A stretch of DNA of 8,993 bases from Gemmataceae bacterium (GCA_020847555.1 JADLBT010000207.1:1-8993), one strand, 5' to 3'. Counted from the stretch's first letter, positions 1 through 6,118 are shown. Made by a program: numbers and translations. The notes: generated by a model not told the origin, from the letters alone.

Positions 1-1
1 C

Positions 2-313
2 GAGGGGACTGCGGTCTTCCCGCTCATCCCCGAAGAACTGGGCGTCAACCCGTTGCTCCTCGCCGCCCTGCACGCCGTCGTGTTCCTGGTCGGGTCCGAC
101 GAGAGCGTCGTCCATCCCGAGGCGGCCGAGGAGGCGCTGCAGTACGTCGTGACGTACCTGCAGCGGCTGGGCGGGCCGGGGCTGGACCGGGTGCGCGAGG
201 ACCTGGCCGTCCTGCTCGACTTCGCGCGCAAGGACGAGTGGGCGAAGCAGGACCAGCACTTCCTCAAGAGCTTCCTGAGCGAGTTCGGCATCGGGCAAGA
301 GAAGAAGGCATGA
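2..313 (+). CDS. Conserved hypothetical protein, 3' part only (5' end outside window)
   Basis: The frame is open from the first bases of the window to a TGA at 311-313 and gives about 103 residues with no obvious start, so this is the C-terminal part of a longer gene. A TTG at 53 is in frame, but the coding character continues upstream of it (a segment reading FPLIPEELGVNPLLLAALHA), so I do not take it as the start. The fragment is helical and acidic, with no transmembrane stretch and no motif I can assign to an enzyme. Its TGA overlaps the ATG of the adenylyltransferase gene (ATGA at 310-313), which implies co-transcription and probably translational coupling. I recall similar small proteins beside ThiF-like genes in planctomycetes, but I assign no function. 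Confidence 0.75.
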   Translation, partial: EGTAVFPLIPEELGVNPLLLAALHAVVFLVGSDESVVHPEAAEEALQYVVTYLQRLGGPGLDRVREDLAVLLDFARKDEWAKQDQHFLKSFLSEFGIGQEKKA

Positions 314-1350
314 CGATGGACGTATCCCTGGAACGGTACAGCCGGCAGATGCGCTTCCCCGGCGTCGGGGAAGAAGGGCAGAGGCGGCTGCTGGCGAGCC
401 ATGTGACGCTATGCGGGTGCGGCGCCCTCGGCACGGTGCTGGCGAACGCCCTCGTGCGCGCCGGCGTCGGCCACCTGCGGCTGGTCGATCGCGACTTCAT
501 CGAGACGCACAACCTGCAGCGCCAGGTGCTGTTCGACGAGCACGACGTCGCCGAGAACCTGCCGAAGGCAGAGGCGGCCGCCCGCAAGCTCGGCGCCATC
601 AACTCCTCCGTCCACGTCGAGCCGGTCGTGACCGATATCGACCGCACCAACATCCTGGAGCTGGTCGAGGACGCCGACCTGATCCTCGACGGGACCGACA
701 ACTTCGAGATCCGCTACCTGATCAACGACGCGGCCGTCAAGCTCGGCAAGCCGTGGGTGTACGGCGGGTCGATCGGCAGTCACGGCCAGACGATGACGAT
801 CCTGCCGGGCGAGACGCCGTGCCTCCGGTGCGTCTTCGAGGCGGCCCCGGGTCCGGGCGAGGCGGCGACGTGCGAGACGGCTGGCGTGCTGTCGCCGATC
901 GTGAACATCATCGCCAGCTACCAGGTGACCGAGGGGATGAAGATCCTCACCGGCCACCGCGACAAGGTGAACCGCGACCTGATCTTCGTGGACGTGTGGG
1001 ACAACGTCTTCCGCCGCATCAAGATCGCCCCGCTGCTCGGCAAGGTCGATTGCCCGTGCTGCGGCCGGCGCCGGTTCGAGTGGCTCGACGGCGAGATGGG
1101 GTCGCACACGACGAGCCTGTGCGGGCGCAACGCGGTCCAGGTGTCGCACCGGACGCCGGCGCGGCTGAACTTCGAGGAGATGGCGAAACAACTCGAAGCG
1201 CTCGGCGAAGTGAGCTACAACCGATTCCTGCTGAAGTTCGGGGCGGACGGGTGCGAGTTCACCGTGTTCCCGGACGGCCGCGCGATCATCAAGGGGACGA
1301 GCGACGTGGACCGGGCGCGGACCCTGTACGCGAAGTACATCGGCCACTGA
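310..1350 (+). CDS. ThiF/MoeB/HesA-family adenylyltransferase (E1-like)
   Basis: This is an E1-like enzyme. The family adenylates the C-terminal Gly-Gly of a ubiquitin-like sulfur carrier (ThiS, MoaD or similar) so that it can accept sulfur for thiamine or molybdopterin synthesis. In 346 residues it shows RYSRQ near the start (9-13), the nucleotide loop GCGALG (36-41), a DRDFIE/NLQRQ block (60-72), DGTDN (127-131), and four zinc-site cysteines in two pairs (CLRC at 171-174, CPCC at 248-251). C188 in TCETAGVLSP matches the position of the conserved family cysteine. A C-terminal extension of about 80 residues (LCGRNAVQ, then FPDGRAIIKGT) is the type found in many ThiF-like proteins; no rhodanese domain is present. 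The ATG at 310 overlaps the preceding stop. ATG 316 is also possible and lies at better spacing from the AAGG at 305-308. Whether the partner is ThiS, MoaD or another carrier cannot be told: none is encoded in the window. Confidence 0.93.
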   Translation: MTMDVSLERYSRQMRFPGVGEEGQRRLLASHVTLCGCGALGTVLANALVRAGVGHLRLVDRDFIETHNLQRQVLFDEHDVAENLPKAEAAARKLGAINSSVHVEPVVTDIDRTNILELVEDADLILDGTDNFEIRYLINDAAVKLGKPWVYGGSIGSHGQTMTILPGETPCLRCVFEAAPGPGEAATCETAGVLSPIVNIIASYQVTEGMKILTGHRDKVNRDLIFVDVWDNVFRRIKIAPLLGKVDCPCCGRRRFEWLDGEMGSHTTSLCGRNAVQVSHRTPARLNFEEMAKQLEALGEVSYNRFLLKFGADGCEFTVFPDGRAIIKGTSDVDRARTLYAKYIGH

Positions 1351-1396
1351 CCGCCGCGGGCGGCCGGTCCGCCGGCGCGCCGGAAAGGGCAAGAAG

Positions 1397-1993
1397 ATGG
1401 CGAACCAGGTCCCCATCGTGGCCATTCTCATGATCGTCCAGGGCGCCCTGGAATTGATCATGGGTGGGTTCCTCGTCGTCGCAGCCTTCTTCGTTCACTC
1501 GATGTTCGGGATGATGGACGACGGCTTCGGCAAGGGTCCGCCGCCCCCGGACTTTCAGGCCGTGTCAACGACGTTGCTCATCGTTTACCTGGCGATGGGC
1601 GCGGCCGGGGTGGTTGCCGGCGTGCTGCACCTGGTCGCCGGCATCCGCAACCTGCGCTACCGCGGCCGGACGTTCGGCCTGGTGGCGCTGGTCGGCGGCC
1701 TCGCCTCGGTCGGCACCTGCTACTGCGGCCCCACCACCGTCGGGCTGACGATCTACGGCCTCATCGTCTATCTGAACGCCCACACGGTCCGGGCGTTTCA
1801 GCTCGGCGAGGAGGGGCGCACCCCGGAGGAGATCCGCCGCGCCCTGGCGCTGGAGGAGCGGCCGCCGTGGGAGGGACCACCGCCCGAGCACCGCCGCCCG
1901 GAGGACCGCTGGCCGGACCTCCCTCCGCGAGAAGACCGACCGCCGGAGGACCGCCCGCCGCAGGAAGGGATCAAGCCGGCGGACAACCCGTGA
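1397..1993 (+). CDS. Small multi-pass membrane protein with charged Pro-rich cytoplasmic tail
   Basis: This 198-residue protein has four hydrophobic segments, at about residues 6-33, 57-82, 92-108 and 112-129. The loop between the first two is short and Gly/Pro-rich (DDGFGKGPPPPDF). After residue 136 comes a roughly 60-residue hydrophilic tail with no aromatic core, built from repeats of the type PPREDR, PPEDR, RPEDR. The tail is probably disordered. A Shine-Dalgarno-like GGAAAGGG (1382-1389) sits 7 nt before the ATG, and the gene follows the adenylyltransferase by 46 nt on the same strand, so it may share its transcript. I do not recognise a named family. The fold resembles small DUF-type membrane proteins that are common and uncharacterised in planctomycetes. 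There is no catalytic motif, and no function is proposed. Confidence 0.8.
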   Translation: MANQVPIVAILMIVQGALELIMGGFLVVAAFFVHSMFGMMDDGFGKGPPPPDFQAVSTTLLIVYLAMGAAGVVAGVLHLVAGIRNLRYRGRTFGLVALVGGLASVGTCYCGPTTVGLTIYGLIVYLNAHTVRAFQLGEEGRTPEEIRRALALEERPPWEGPPPEHRRPEDRWPDLPPREDRPPEDRPPQEGIKPADNP

Positions 1994-2112
1994 ACCGCCC
2001 GGCCGACGACCGCGTTGTCCCGCTCTCCCTTGCCGACGGTCACCAGGTCGATCCGCGACCCGGACCGGGCGAAGGGCACGGCGCGCGTCAGGCAGAGGGG
2101 ACCGCAAGGACG

Positions 2113-2121
2113 TGGTACAAT
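2113..2121 (+). promoter_or_regulatory. Candidate extended -10 promoter for the toxin-antitoxin-like pair
   Basis: The stretch reads TGGTACAAT, that is TG-n-TACAAT, an extended -10 element, about 25 nt upstream of the antitoxin-like start. I see no convincing -35 around 2090-2098. The rest of the 152-nt gap (1994-2145) holds nothing else I can identify. This is a motif match only. Confidence 0.4.
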
Positions 2122-2130
2122 TGCCGTGAG

Positions 2131-2139
2131 AAAGGAGGG
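2131..2139 (+). promoter_or_regulatory. Strong ribosome binding site of the antitoxin-like gene
   Basis: AAAGGAGGG lies 6 nt before the ATG at 2146. It is one of the best Shine-Dalgarno matches in the window. It fixes the start at 2146, although the same frame is open back to 1867, and it suggests the upstream member of the pair is translated efficiently. Confidence 0.75.
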
Positions 2140-2145
2140 ACTGTC

Positions 2146-2469
2146 ATGGTGCAAGTGATCCTCACCGAGGAACAGGCCCGCCTGATGCGCGAGGCCCTCG
2201 GCAAGCCCGTGCAGCTGTGCGACCCGACGGGGAAAGTCCTCGTACGCATCGAGCCGGAGATGAACCAGGAGTTCCTCGCGGAACTCAAACGCCGCGCGGC
2301 GTCCCCGGGGCCGTGGTACACCGGGGAGCAGGTGCAGGAGCGGTTGCGTGCCCTCCAGGCGGAGTGGGACCGCACGGGGGGGTTCGACGAGGCGCACATG
2401 CGCGACTTCCTGAAGCGCCTTGATGCGACCGACCCGGGGCACATGCGGCCGAAGGGACAGGCCGGATGA
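2146..2469 (+). CDS. Antitoxin-like protein of a toxin-antitoxin-type pair
   Basis: This 107-residue hydrophilic protein starts MVQVILTEEQARLMREALGK, followed by a short strand pair (VQLCDPTGKVLVRI) and then Arg/Glu-rich helices to the end. The 'LTEEQA...DPxGKVLVRI' beginning resembles a group of small planctomycete proteins encoded immediately upstream of RelE/ParE-like toxins. I know this family only by pattern and not by a mechanistic name. No recognisable ribbon-helix-helix, helix-turn-helix or AbrB motif is visible, so DNA binding is unproven. The start is fixed by the strong Shine-Dalgarno at 2131-2139. The stop overlaps the start of the next gene (ATGA at 2466-2469), the usual arrangement of antitoxin before toxin. 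The antitoxin role is inferred from the partner and the gene order. Confidence 0.7.
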   Translation: MVQVILTEEQARLMREALGKPVQLCDPTGKVLVRIEPEMNQEFLAELKRRAASPGPWYTGEQVQERLRALQAEWDRTGGFDEAHMRDFLKRLDATDPGHMRPKGQAG

Positions 2470-2720
2470 ATTACACGGTGAATTGGAGCAACGGCGCCAT
2501 CAACACCCTTGCGACTATTTGGACACAGTCCGCAGACCGTGGTGCGGTGACGCGGTCGCAGGATCGCATTGATCGGTTGCTTGCGGCGGATCCGTTGCGC
2601 AACGGATCCGCGTTGTCCGAGGGACTGTACGCGATTGAGGTTCACCCGCTCCGGGCGCTGTTCGAGGTGGACGCGAATAAGCGCTCGGTGAAGGTGGTGT
2701 CGCTGGGGGAGTTGCCCTGA
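2466..2720 (+). CDS. RelE/ParE-superfamily toxin-like protein
   Basis: This 84-residue protein has the size and layout of the RelE/ParE fold: an N-terminal strand (MNYTVNWSNGA), two helices (about residues 9-45, with a DRIDRLLAADPL helix end), then C-terminal strands (YAIEVHPLRALFEVD and VKVVSLGEL). The helix ending in DPL, then a Gly/Ser turn and a strand with a conserved-looking Arg in PLRALFEV, fits the superfamily. RelE toxins cleave ribosome-bound mRNA and ParE toxins poison gyrase. The sequence does not say which, and the usual C-terminal catalytic Tyr/Arg of RelE is not evident, so activity may be lost or different. It overlaps the antitoxin-like gene by 4 nt and lies 7 nt before the desulfurase gene. 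A perfect 26-bp palindrome is embedded at 2586-2611. Confidence 0.7.
   Translation: MNYTVNWSNGAINTLATIWTQSADRGAVTRSQDRIDRLLAADPLRNGSALSEGLYAIEVHPLRALFEVDANKRSVKVVSLGELP
2586..2611. repeat. Perfect 26-bp palindrome inside the toxin-like gene
   Basis: The left half reads GCGGATCCGTTGC (2586-2598). The right half (2599-2611) is its exact reverse complement with no spacer. In mRNA it could fold into a hairpin of roughly 11 pairs inside the reading frame, over the codons for the DPLRNGSA segment. It may serve as a protein-binding site, an mRNA structure, or simply be an allowed coding coincidence. Confidence 0.85.
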
Positions 2721-2727
2721 GTTTGCC

Positions 2728-3870
2728 ATGATCTACCTCGACAACGCCGCCACCAGTTTTCCCAAGCCCGAGGCCGTCTACCAGGCGCTCGATGCCTTCG
2801 CGCGGCAGAGCCTCGCGAACCCGGGCCGCGCCGGCCACAAGATGGCCCTCGCCGCCGAGCACGCCCTCGACAACGCCCGCCACCTGCTCAACCAGTTCTT
2901 CCGCGGCGACGGCCCCGAGCGCTTCGTCTTCACCCTCAACGGCACCGACGCGCTCAACATGGCCTTCAAGGGCGTCCTGGCGGATGGCGACCACGTCATC
3001 ACCACCGACCTGGAGCACAACAGCGTCAGCCGCCCGCTGCGCGCGATGGAACTGGCCGGCCGCATTTCGCTGACGCGCCTGCGCGCCGACGGCGGCGGCA
3101 CGCTCGACCCGGACGCCGTTCGCCGAGCGATCACGCCGCGCACGCGCCTGGTCGCGCTGACGCACGCCAGCAACGTCGTCGGCACTATCCAGCCGGTCGC
3201 CGACGTCGGCCGCATCACGCGCGCGCACGACCTCCTCTTCCTGGTCGATGCGGCGCAGACGGCCGGCGTCGTGCCGATCGACGTGCGAGCGATGCACATC
3301 GACCTGCTCGCGTTCCCCGGCCACAAGTCGCTGCTCGGCCCGACCGGAACGGGGGCGCTCCACGTCGGCCGACGCGTCCGCGTCAGGGCGTGGCGCGAGG
3401 GCGGCACCGGCGGCGACTCGGCGAGCGAGACGCAGCCGACCGAGTACCCGTACTTCCTCGAAGGCGGTACGCCCAACGTGCTCGGCGTGGCGGGGCTGTC
3501 GGCTGGAGTCCAGTATGTGCAGGAGCAGGGGCTGGAGCGTATCCACGCCCACGAGACGGCGCTGACCGAGCGGCTGTGGCAGCGGCTGGAAGAGATCGGC
3601 GGTTTCGAGGTGTTCGGCCACCGCGACATGAGCCGGCGCGTCGGGACGATTAGCTTCCGCAGCGAAGTGCTGCCGGCAGCGGAGCTGGGCGGGATCCTCG
3701 ACCAGGCGTTCGACATCGCGGTGCGGCCGGGGTTGCACTGCGCCCCGTACATCCACCGCGCGCTCGGGACGTTCCCCGACGGGACGGTGCGCGTCAGCCC
3801 GGGACCGTTCAGCACGGAGGCGGACATCGACCGGCTGGCGGAAGCGCTGAAGGAAATCACCGCGTTCTAA
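2728..3870 (+). CDS. Class V aminotransferase, cysteine desulfurase family
   Basis: This PLP enzyme is expected to remove sulfur from cysteine (or selenium from selenocysteine) to form an enzyme-bound persulfide and alanine. In 380 residues it has the N-terminal LDNAATSFPKPEAV (4-17), the cofactor-stacking histidine in LEHNSVSRP (H97), the PLP-binding VDAAQT (D174, Q177), the Schiff-base lysine in FPGHKSLLGPTG (K200), and a C-terminal catalytic cysteine in RPGLHCAPYIH (C338). All key residues are present and the length is normal for the family. The RPGLHCAP...GTVRVSPGPF ending fits the EF2568-like subfamily of desulfurases (TIGR01977 in my recollection) better than IscS. The start lies 7 nt after the toxin-like gene, so it is probably co-transcribed. 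A sulfur donor role for the nearby E1-like enzyme, or a selenium role given the selC gene in the window, is inference. Confidence 0.92.
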   Translation: MIYLDNAATSFPKPEAVYQALDAFARQSLANPGRAGHKMALAAEHALDNARHLLNQFFRGDGPERFVFTLNGTDALNMAFKGVLADGDHVITTDLEHNSVSRPLRAMELAGRISLTRLRADGGGTLDPDAVRRAITPRTRLVALTHASNVVGTIQPVADVGRITRAHDLLFLVDAAQTAGVVPIDVRAMHIDLLAFPGHKSLLGPTGTGALHVGRRVRVRAWREGGTGGDSASETQPTEYPYFLEGGTPNVLGVAGLSAGVQYVQEQGLERIHAHETALTERLWQRLEEIGGFEVFGHRDMSRRVGTISFRSEVLPAAELGGILDQAFDIAVRPGLHCAPYIHRALGTFPDGTVRVSPGPFSTEADIDRLAEALKEITAF

Positions 3871-4223
3871 CCGGGTCGCATCGACAGCCCGAAGGAATGG
3901 GTGGTCGTTTCGACCCGTCGGCCGTCACGCCAGAGTTCAAGCACCGCCTCGTAGACGAAGGGCGTATCGCAAGTCCAGAGGTTCGGCTCGGGAATGACCA
4001 CGCGCGCGGTCAGGCAACGGTCGCCCGTCCCTTCCACACCGGCGGCCAGCCGTACCGGGTACGCGACCTGGACCGTCTCGATACCGGGACACATCGGCCC
4101 GTGAACCCGCCCGCGCAGCTCGGCCCCGGCGGGGTTGTCCACCTCAACGACGATGCGCAGGTCCGCCTCCATCGGGGTCAGCCGGTGCTGCATCACTCGC
4201 ACACTGCGGATCGCGGCGGGCAT
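3867..4223 (-). CDS. Small stand-alone protein resembling the GH2 Ig-like beta-sandwich domain
   Basis: This 118-residue, beta-rich protein has no signal peptide or membrane segment. The C-terminal pattern PEPNLWTCDTPFVYEAVLEL, then WRDGRRVE and FGLSMR, matches the hallmark of the immunoglobulin-like domain of family 2 glycoside hydrolases, where LW-x-P-xxY-x-(V/L)-x-DG-x(n)-FG-x-R joins that domain to the catalytic barrel. Here the barrel is absent, since the gene stops right after the motif, so it cannot be a hydrolase by itself. The ATG lies 10 nt after the queA stop, with GAGAGA just before it, which suggests one transcript with queA. Its TAG (3867-3869) overlaps the TAA of the convergent desulfurase gene. 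It could be a domain relic or a small binding protein. The family resemblance is by eye only. Confidence 0.6.
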   Translation of the reverse strand: MPAAIRSVRVMQHRLTPMEADLRIVVEVDNPAGAELRGRVHGPMCPGIETVQVAYPVRLAAGVEGTGDRCLTARVVIPEPNLWTCDTPFVYEAVLELWRDGRRVETTTHSFGLSMRPG

Positions 4224-4233
4224 GGACCGTCTC

Positions 4234-5307
4234 TCAGAGAATCAACATGGCGTCGCCGTAGCTGTAGAATCGATACCCCTCCTCCACAGCTGTCTTATAC
4301 GCCCGCCGGATCAGATCAACGCCCGCCAGCGTACTGACCAGGACCAGGAGGCTGCTGCGCGGCAGGTGGAAGTTCGTCACCAGCGCATCGACCACGCGAA
4401 ATGGGTGGCCCGGATAGATGTAAAGATCGGTCTCACCAGACCACGGGTACAAGGGGGGAACCCCTCGCTTGCGCTCAGGGTTGGTGAGGTCGGCTGGGTT
4501 GGTGGAAACGGCAGTTTCCAGCACGCGCACGGAAGTCGTCCCGACCGCGACGACGCGGCCGCCGCGCGCCCGGCAGGCCGTGACCGCTTGCGCGGTCGCC
4601 GCCGGGAGATCCCCCCACTCCCGGTGCATCTGGTGCGCTGTCACATCCTCGACCTGGATCGGCTGGAACGTTCCGGGTCCGACATGCAGCGTCACGTGGG
4701 TCCGCACGATTCCGCGCGCTTCCAGAAGCGTGAACACCTCGGACGTGAAATGCAGCCCGGCGGTCGGCGCCGCGACTGCCCCCGCCTCCCGGGCGTAGAT
4801 GGTTTGGTAGCACTCGCGGTCTGCCGCGCCCGCGCGGCCCTTGCGGATGTACGGGGGGAGCGGGATCTGACCGTGACGGGCCAGGAGTTCGGCCGGGGTG
4901 CCCGGCTCGCTTGGGACGGCGAGCCAGTGACGGTCCGGCGTCTTCCCCACCAACCGCAGCCGGAGCGGTCCCGGGTCGATCTCGACCTCCTCGCCGATGG
5001 TAAGTCGGCCGCGCGTCTGGGACAGCAACTCCCACGCCCCATCCGGGAGCTGGCGCAGGAACAGCCCCTCCCACTTCCCCCCGGTTCGGGCGCGGCGCCC
5101 GAGAAGGCGCGCCGGCAGGACGCGCGTATCATTCAGGACCAGCAGGTCGCCGGGCGAGAGCAACTCGGGCAGGTCGCGGAAAACGTGATGGGCGACCGTC
5201 TCCTCGCGGCGGCGCACGACCATCAGACGCGAACGGTCGCGCTGCGGGCAGGGGTACTGAGCGATCAGGTGGGGGGGAAGGTCGTAATCGAACGCAGAGA
5301 TGTGCAT
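4234..5307 (-). CDS. queA: S-adenosylmethionine:tRNA ribosyltransferase-isomerase QueA
   Basis: QueA transfers and isomerises the ribosyl part of S-adenosylmethionine onto 7-aminomethyl-7-deazaguanine at position 34 of tRNAs with GUN anticodons, giving epoxyqueuosine. The 357 residues carry the family blocks in order: FDYDLPPHLIAQYP (6-19), LVLNDTRVLPARL (57-69), the PTAGLHFT block (181-188), HVGPGTFQPI (208-217), VGTTSVRVLE (255-264), the WSGETDLYIYPG stretch (289-300), TNFHLPRSSL (311-320) and YRFYSYGDAMLI at the end. The protein is somewhat longer than typical because of an insertion at about 268-288 before WSGETD, with the sequence NPERKRGVPP inside it. The ATG has no clear Shine-Dalgarno, but the N-terminus matches the family start. 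No tgt or other queuosine genes are in the window. Confidence 0.97.
   Translation of the reverse strand: MHISAFDYDLPPHLIAQYPCPQRDRSRLMVVRRREETVAHHVFRDLPELLSPGDLLVLNDTRVLPARLLGRRARTGGKWEGLFLRQLPDGAWELLSQTRGRLTIGEEVEIDPGPLRLRLVGKTPDRHWLAVPSEPGTPAELLARHGQIPLPPYIRKGRAGAADRECYQTIYAREAGAVAAPTAGLHFTSEVFTLLEARGIVRTHVTLHVGPGTFQPIQVEDVTAHQMHREWGDLPAATAQAVTACRARGGRVVAVGTTSVRVLETAVSTNPADLTNPERKRGVPPLYPWSGETDLYIYPGHPFRVVDALVTNFHLPRSSLLVLVSTLAGVDLIRRAYKTAVEEGYRFYSYGDAMLIL
4447..4506 (-). repeat. In-frame insertion in queA with 9-bp direct repeats and a short palindrome
   Basis: The segment coding QueA residues about 268-287 has no counterpart in the usual QueA alignment between VLETA and WSGETD. On the + strand it contains GGGTTGGTG twice (4478-4486 and 4496-4504, 18 bp apart) and the palindrome GGGGAACCCC (4455-4464). 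It encodes TNPERKRG, a phrase I associate with short dispersed repeats in Gemmata-like genomes. That association is from memory. Confidence 0.5.
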
Positions 5308-5331
5308 GCCGGCGGTCGGCGCTAACAGGGA

Positions 5332-5359
5332 AAGCCCACGGGCCGCAGCCCGTGAGCTT
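5332..5359. repeat. 28-nt intergenic hairpin, REP-like
   Basis: The arms AAGCCCACGGGC (5332-5343) and GCCCGTGAGCTT (5348-5359) pair over 12 positions with a single C-A mismatch around a CGCA loop. It lies between the stop of the lipoprotein-like gene and the start of queA. No T-run follows on either strand, so it is not a standard intrinsic terminator. Symmetric elements of this kind occur in many copies in some planctomycete genomes, so a dispersed repeat is more likely. It could also shield the mRNA 3' end. Confidence 0.6.
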
Positions 5360-5393
5360 ACTTACTACCCACGGCTTCCTGCCCACTGCCTTC

Positions 5394-5966
5394 TCATTTG
5401 AAGCCCTTGATCCAGTCGTCGAACCCCTTCCTGGCCTGCTCGACGGTCCGGTTCGGGCCGGTCAGGGTGATGAAGTACGGACCTTCCTTGCTCTGGAAGA
5501 TCACGCCAAGGCGCCGGTAGTCGGGCCTGGGCGTGACCTTCGCGTTCGGGTCGAACGGCGGGAACTTGTGCTGGTAGATGCCGCGCACGTCGAGGTACGT
5601 CACCGGCACGGCGCCGACCTTGAATTCCTGCACCTTCGACAGCTCGTCGATCGTTTTGCCCTCTGGCGCCCGGAACATGCCCTTCCAGCGCTCCAGATTA
5701 TCCTTGATACCGCCGCCGCCGCCGGCGCCGAAGTAGAAGACCACCAGTTCGGCGTCGTCCTTGTCGTCGCCGACCTTCGGAACGGTGAACTGGTAGGCCC
5801 GGAACTTGTTGGCAGGGTTCTGCTTCTTCCAGGTCGCCGGCGTGCGGGACTTCAGCCCGTCGAGCGTCACCTCCGTGCCGCCGTCGCCGCCGCGCGTACT
5901 GCCCGTGCTCGCCACGCAGGCCGCTGCGGCACAGCTCGCCAGGACCAACCACCAAGCCCGTTTCAT
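5394..5966 (-). CDS. Secreted or lipoprotein-like conserved hypothetical protein
   Basis: This 190-residue protein has an N-terminal export signal: MKR, a short hydrophobic stretch with WW, then LASC at residues 9-12 and a second cysteine at 17. LASC fits a lipobox but leaves a very short hydrophobic core, so lipoprotein and Sec-cleaved protein are both possible. The mature part begins after a Gly/Thr-rich linker and contains blocks KSRTPATWKK, DDAELVVFYFGAGGGGGI, ERWKGMF, VPVTYLDVRGIY, GPYFITLTGP and ARKGFDDWIKGF. I recall these as a recurring planctomycete family of unknown role. The start at 5966 is preferred over ATG 5972 because GGAGG (5975-5979 on the + strand as CCTCC) then lies 8 nt upstream. 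Neither an enzyme motif nor a partner is evident. Confidence 0.85.
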   Translation of the reverse strand: MKRAWWLVLASCAAAACVASTGSTRGGDGGTEVTLDGLKSRTPATWKKQNPANKFRAYQFTVPKVGDDKDDAELVVFYFGAGGGGGIKDNLERWKGMFRAPEGKTIDELSKVQEFKVGAVPVTYLDVRGIYQHKFPPFDPNAKVTPRPDYRRLGVIFQSKEGPYFITLTGPNRTVEQARKGFDDWIKGFK

Positions 5967-6056
5967 CGGCATATCCTCCCCTGGTGAAGGGCTCTCGATG
6001 CACCCCGGACCCGACAGGGCGGGGCCGCTCTCGGTAGTCAGTTAACCGGCCGGACA

Positions 6057-6078
6057 GCGCGGCGGCAAGGGGCCGCGC
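6057..6078. repeat. GC-rich hairpin downstream of the zinc-ribbon gene
   Basis: GCGCGGC (6057-6063) and GCCGCGC (6072-6078) form a 7-bp stem with an 8-nt loop, 41 nt beyond the stop of the - strand zinc-ribbon/coiled-coil gene. There is no T-run, so an intrinsic terminator is doubtful. The remainder of the 152-nt gap (5967-6118) shows only the ribosome binding site of the lipoprotein-like gene. Confidence 0.3.
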
Positions 6079-6118
6079 CCGGCGCCGTCGGACCAGTCCG
6101 CAGCGCCGGCGACGGGCA

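Noticed and set aside
409..1461. Long open frames on both strands overlapping the adenylyltransferase
   Set aside because: The third-position GC of the real gene keeps the other frames free of stops. The ThiF/MoeB motifs are all in the 310-1350 frame.
2515..3756. A 413-codon open frame on the - strand across the toxin-like and desulfurase genes
   Set aside because: It is an antisense shadow of a clearly conserved enzyme. The translation has no recognisable motif and crosses gene boundaries.
2728..3870. Calling the desulfurase sufS, iscS or a selenocysteine lyase
   Set aside because: The active-site region differs from IscS, no suf or isc genes adjoin it, and substrate choice between cysteine and selenocysteine cannot be read from sequence by eye.
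4135..5325. A 396-codon + strand frame opposite queA
   Set aside because: QueA motifs in the - strand frame are unambiguous, and the + strand product is an Arg/Gly/Pro-rich shadow.
5332..5359. An intrinsic terminator for the lipoprotein-like gene
   Set aside because: The hairpin is strong, but the - strand sequence after it reads TCCCTG with no T-run, so I list it as a repeat.
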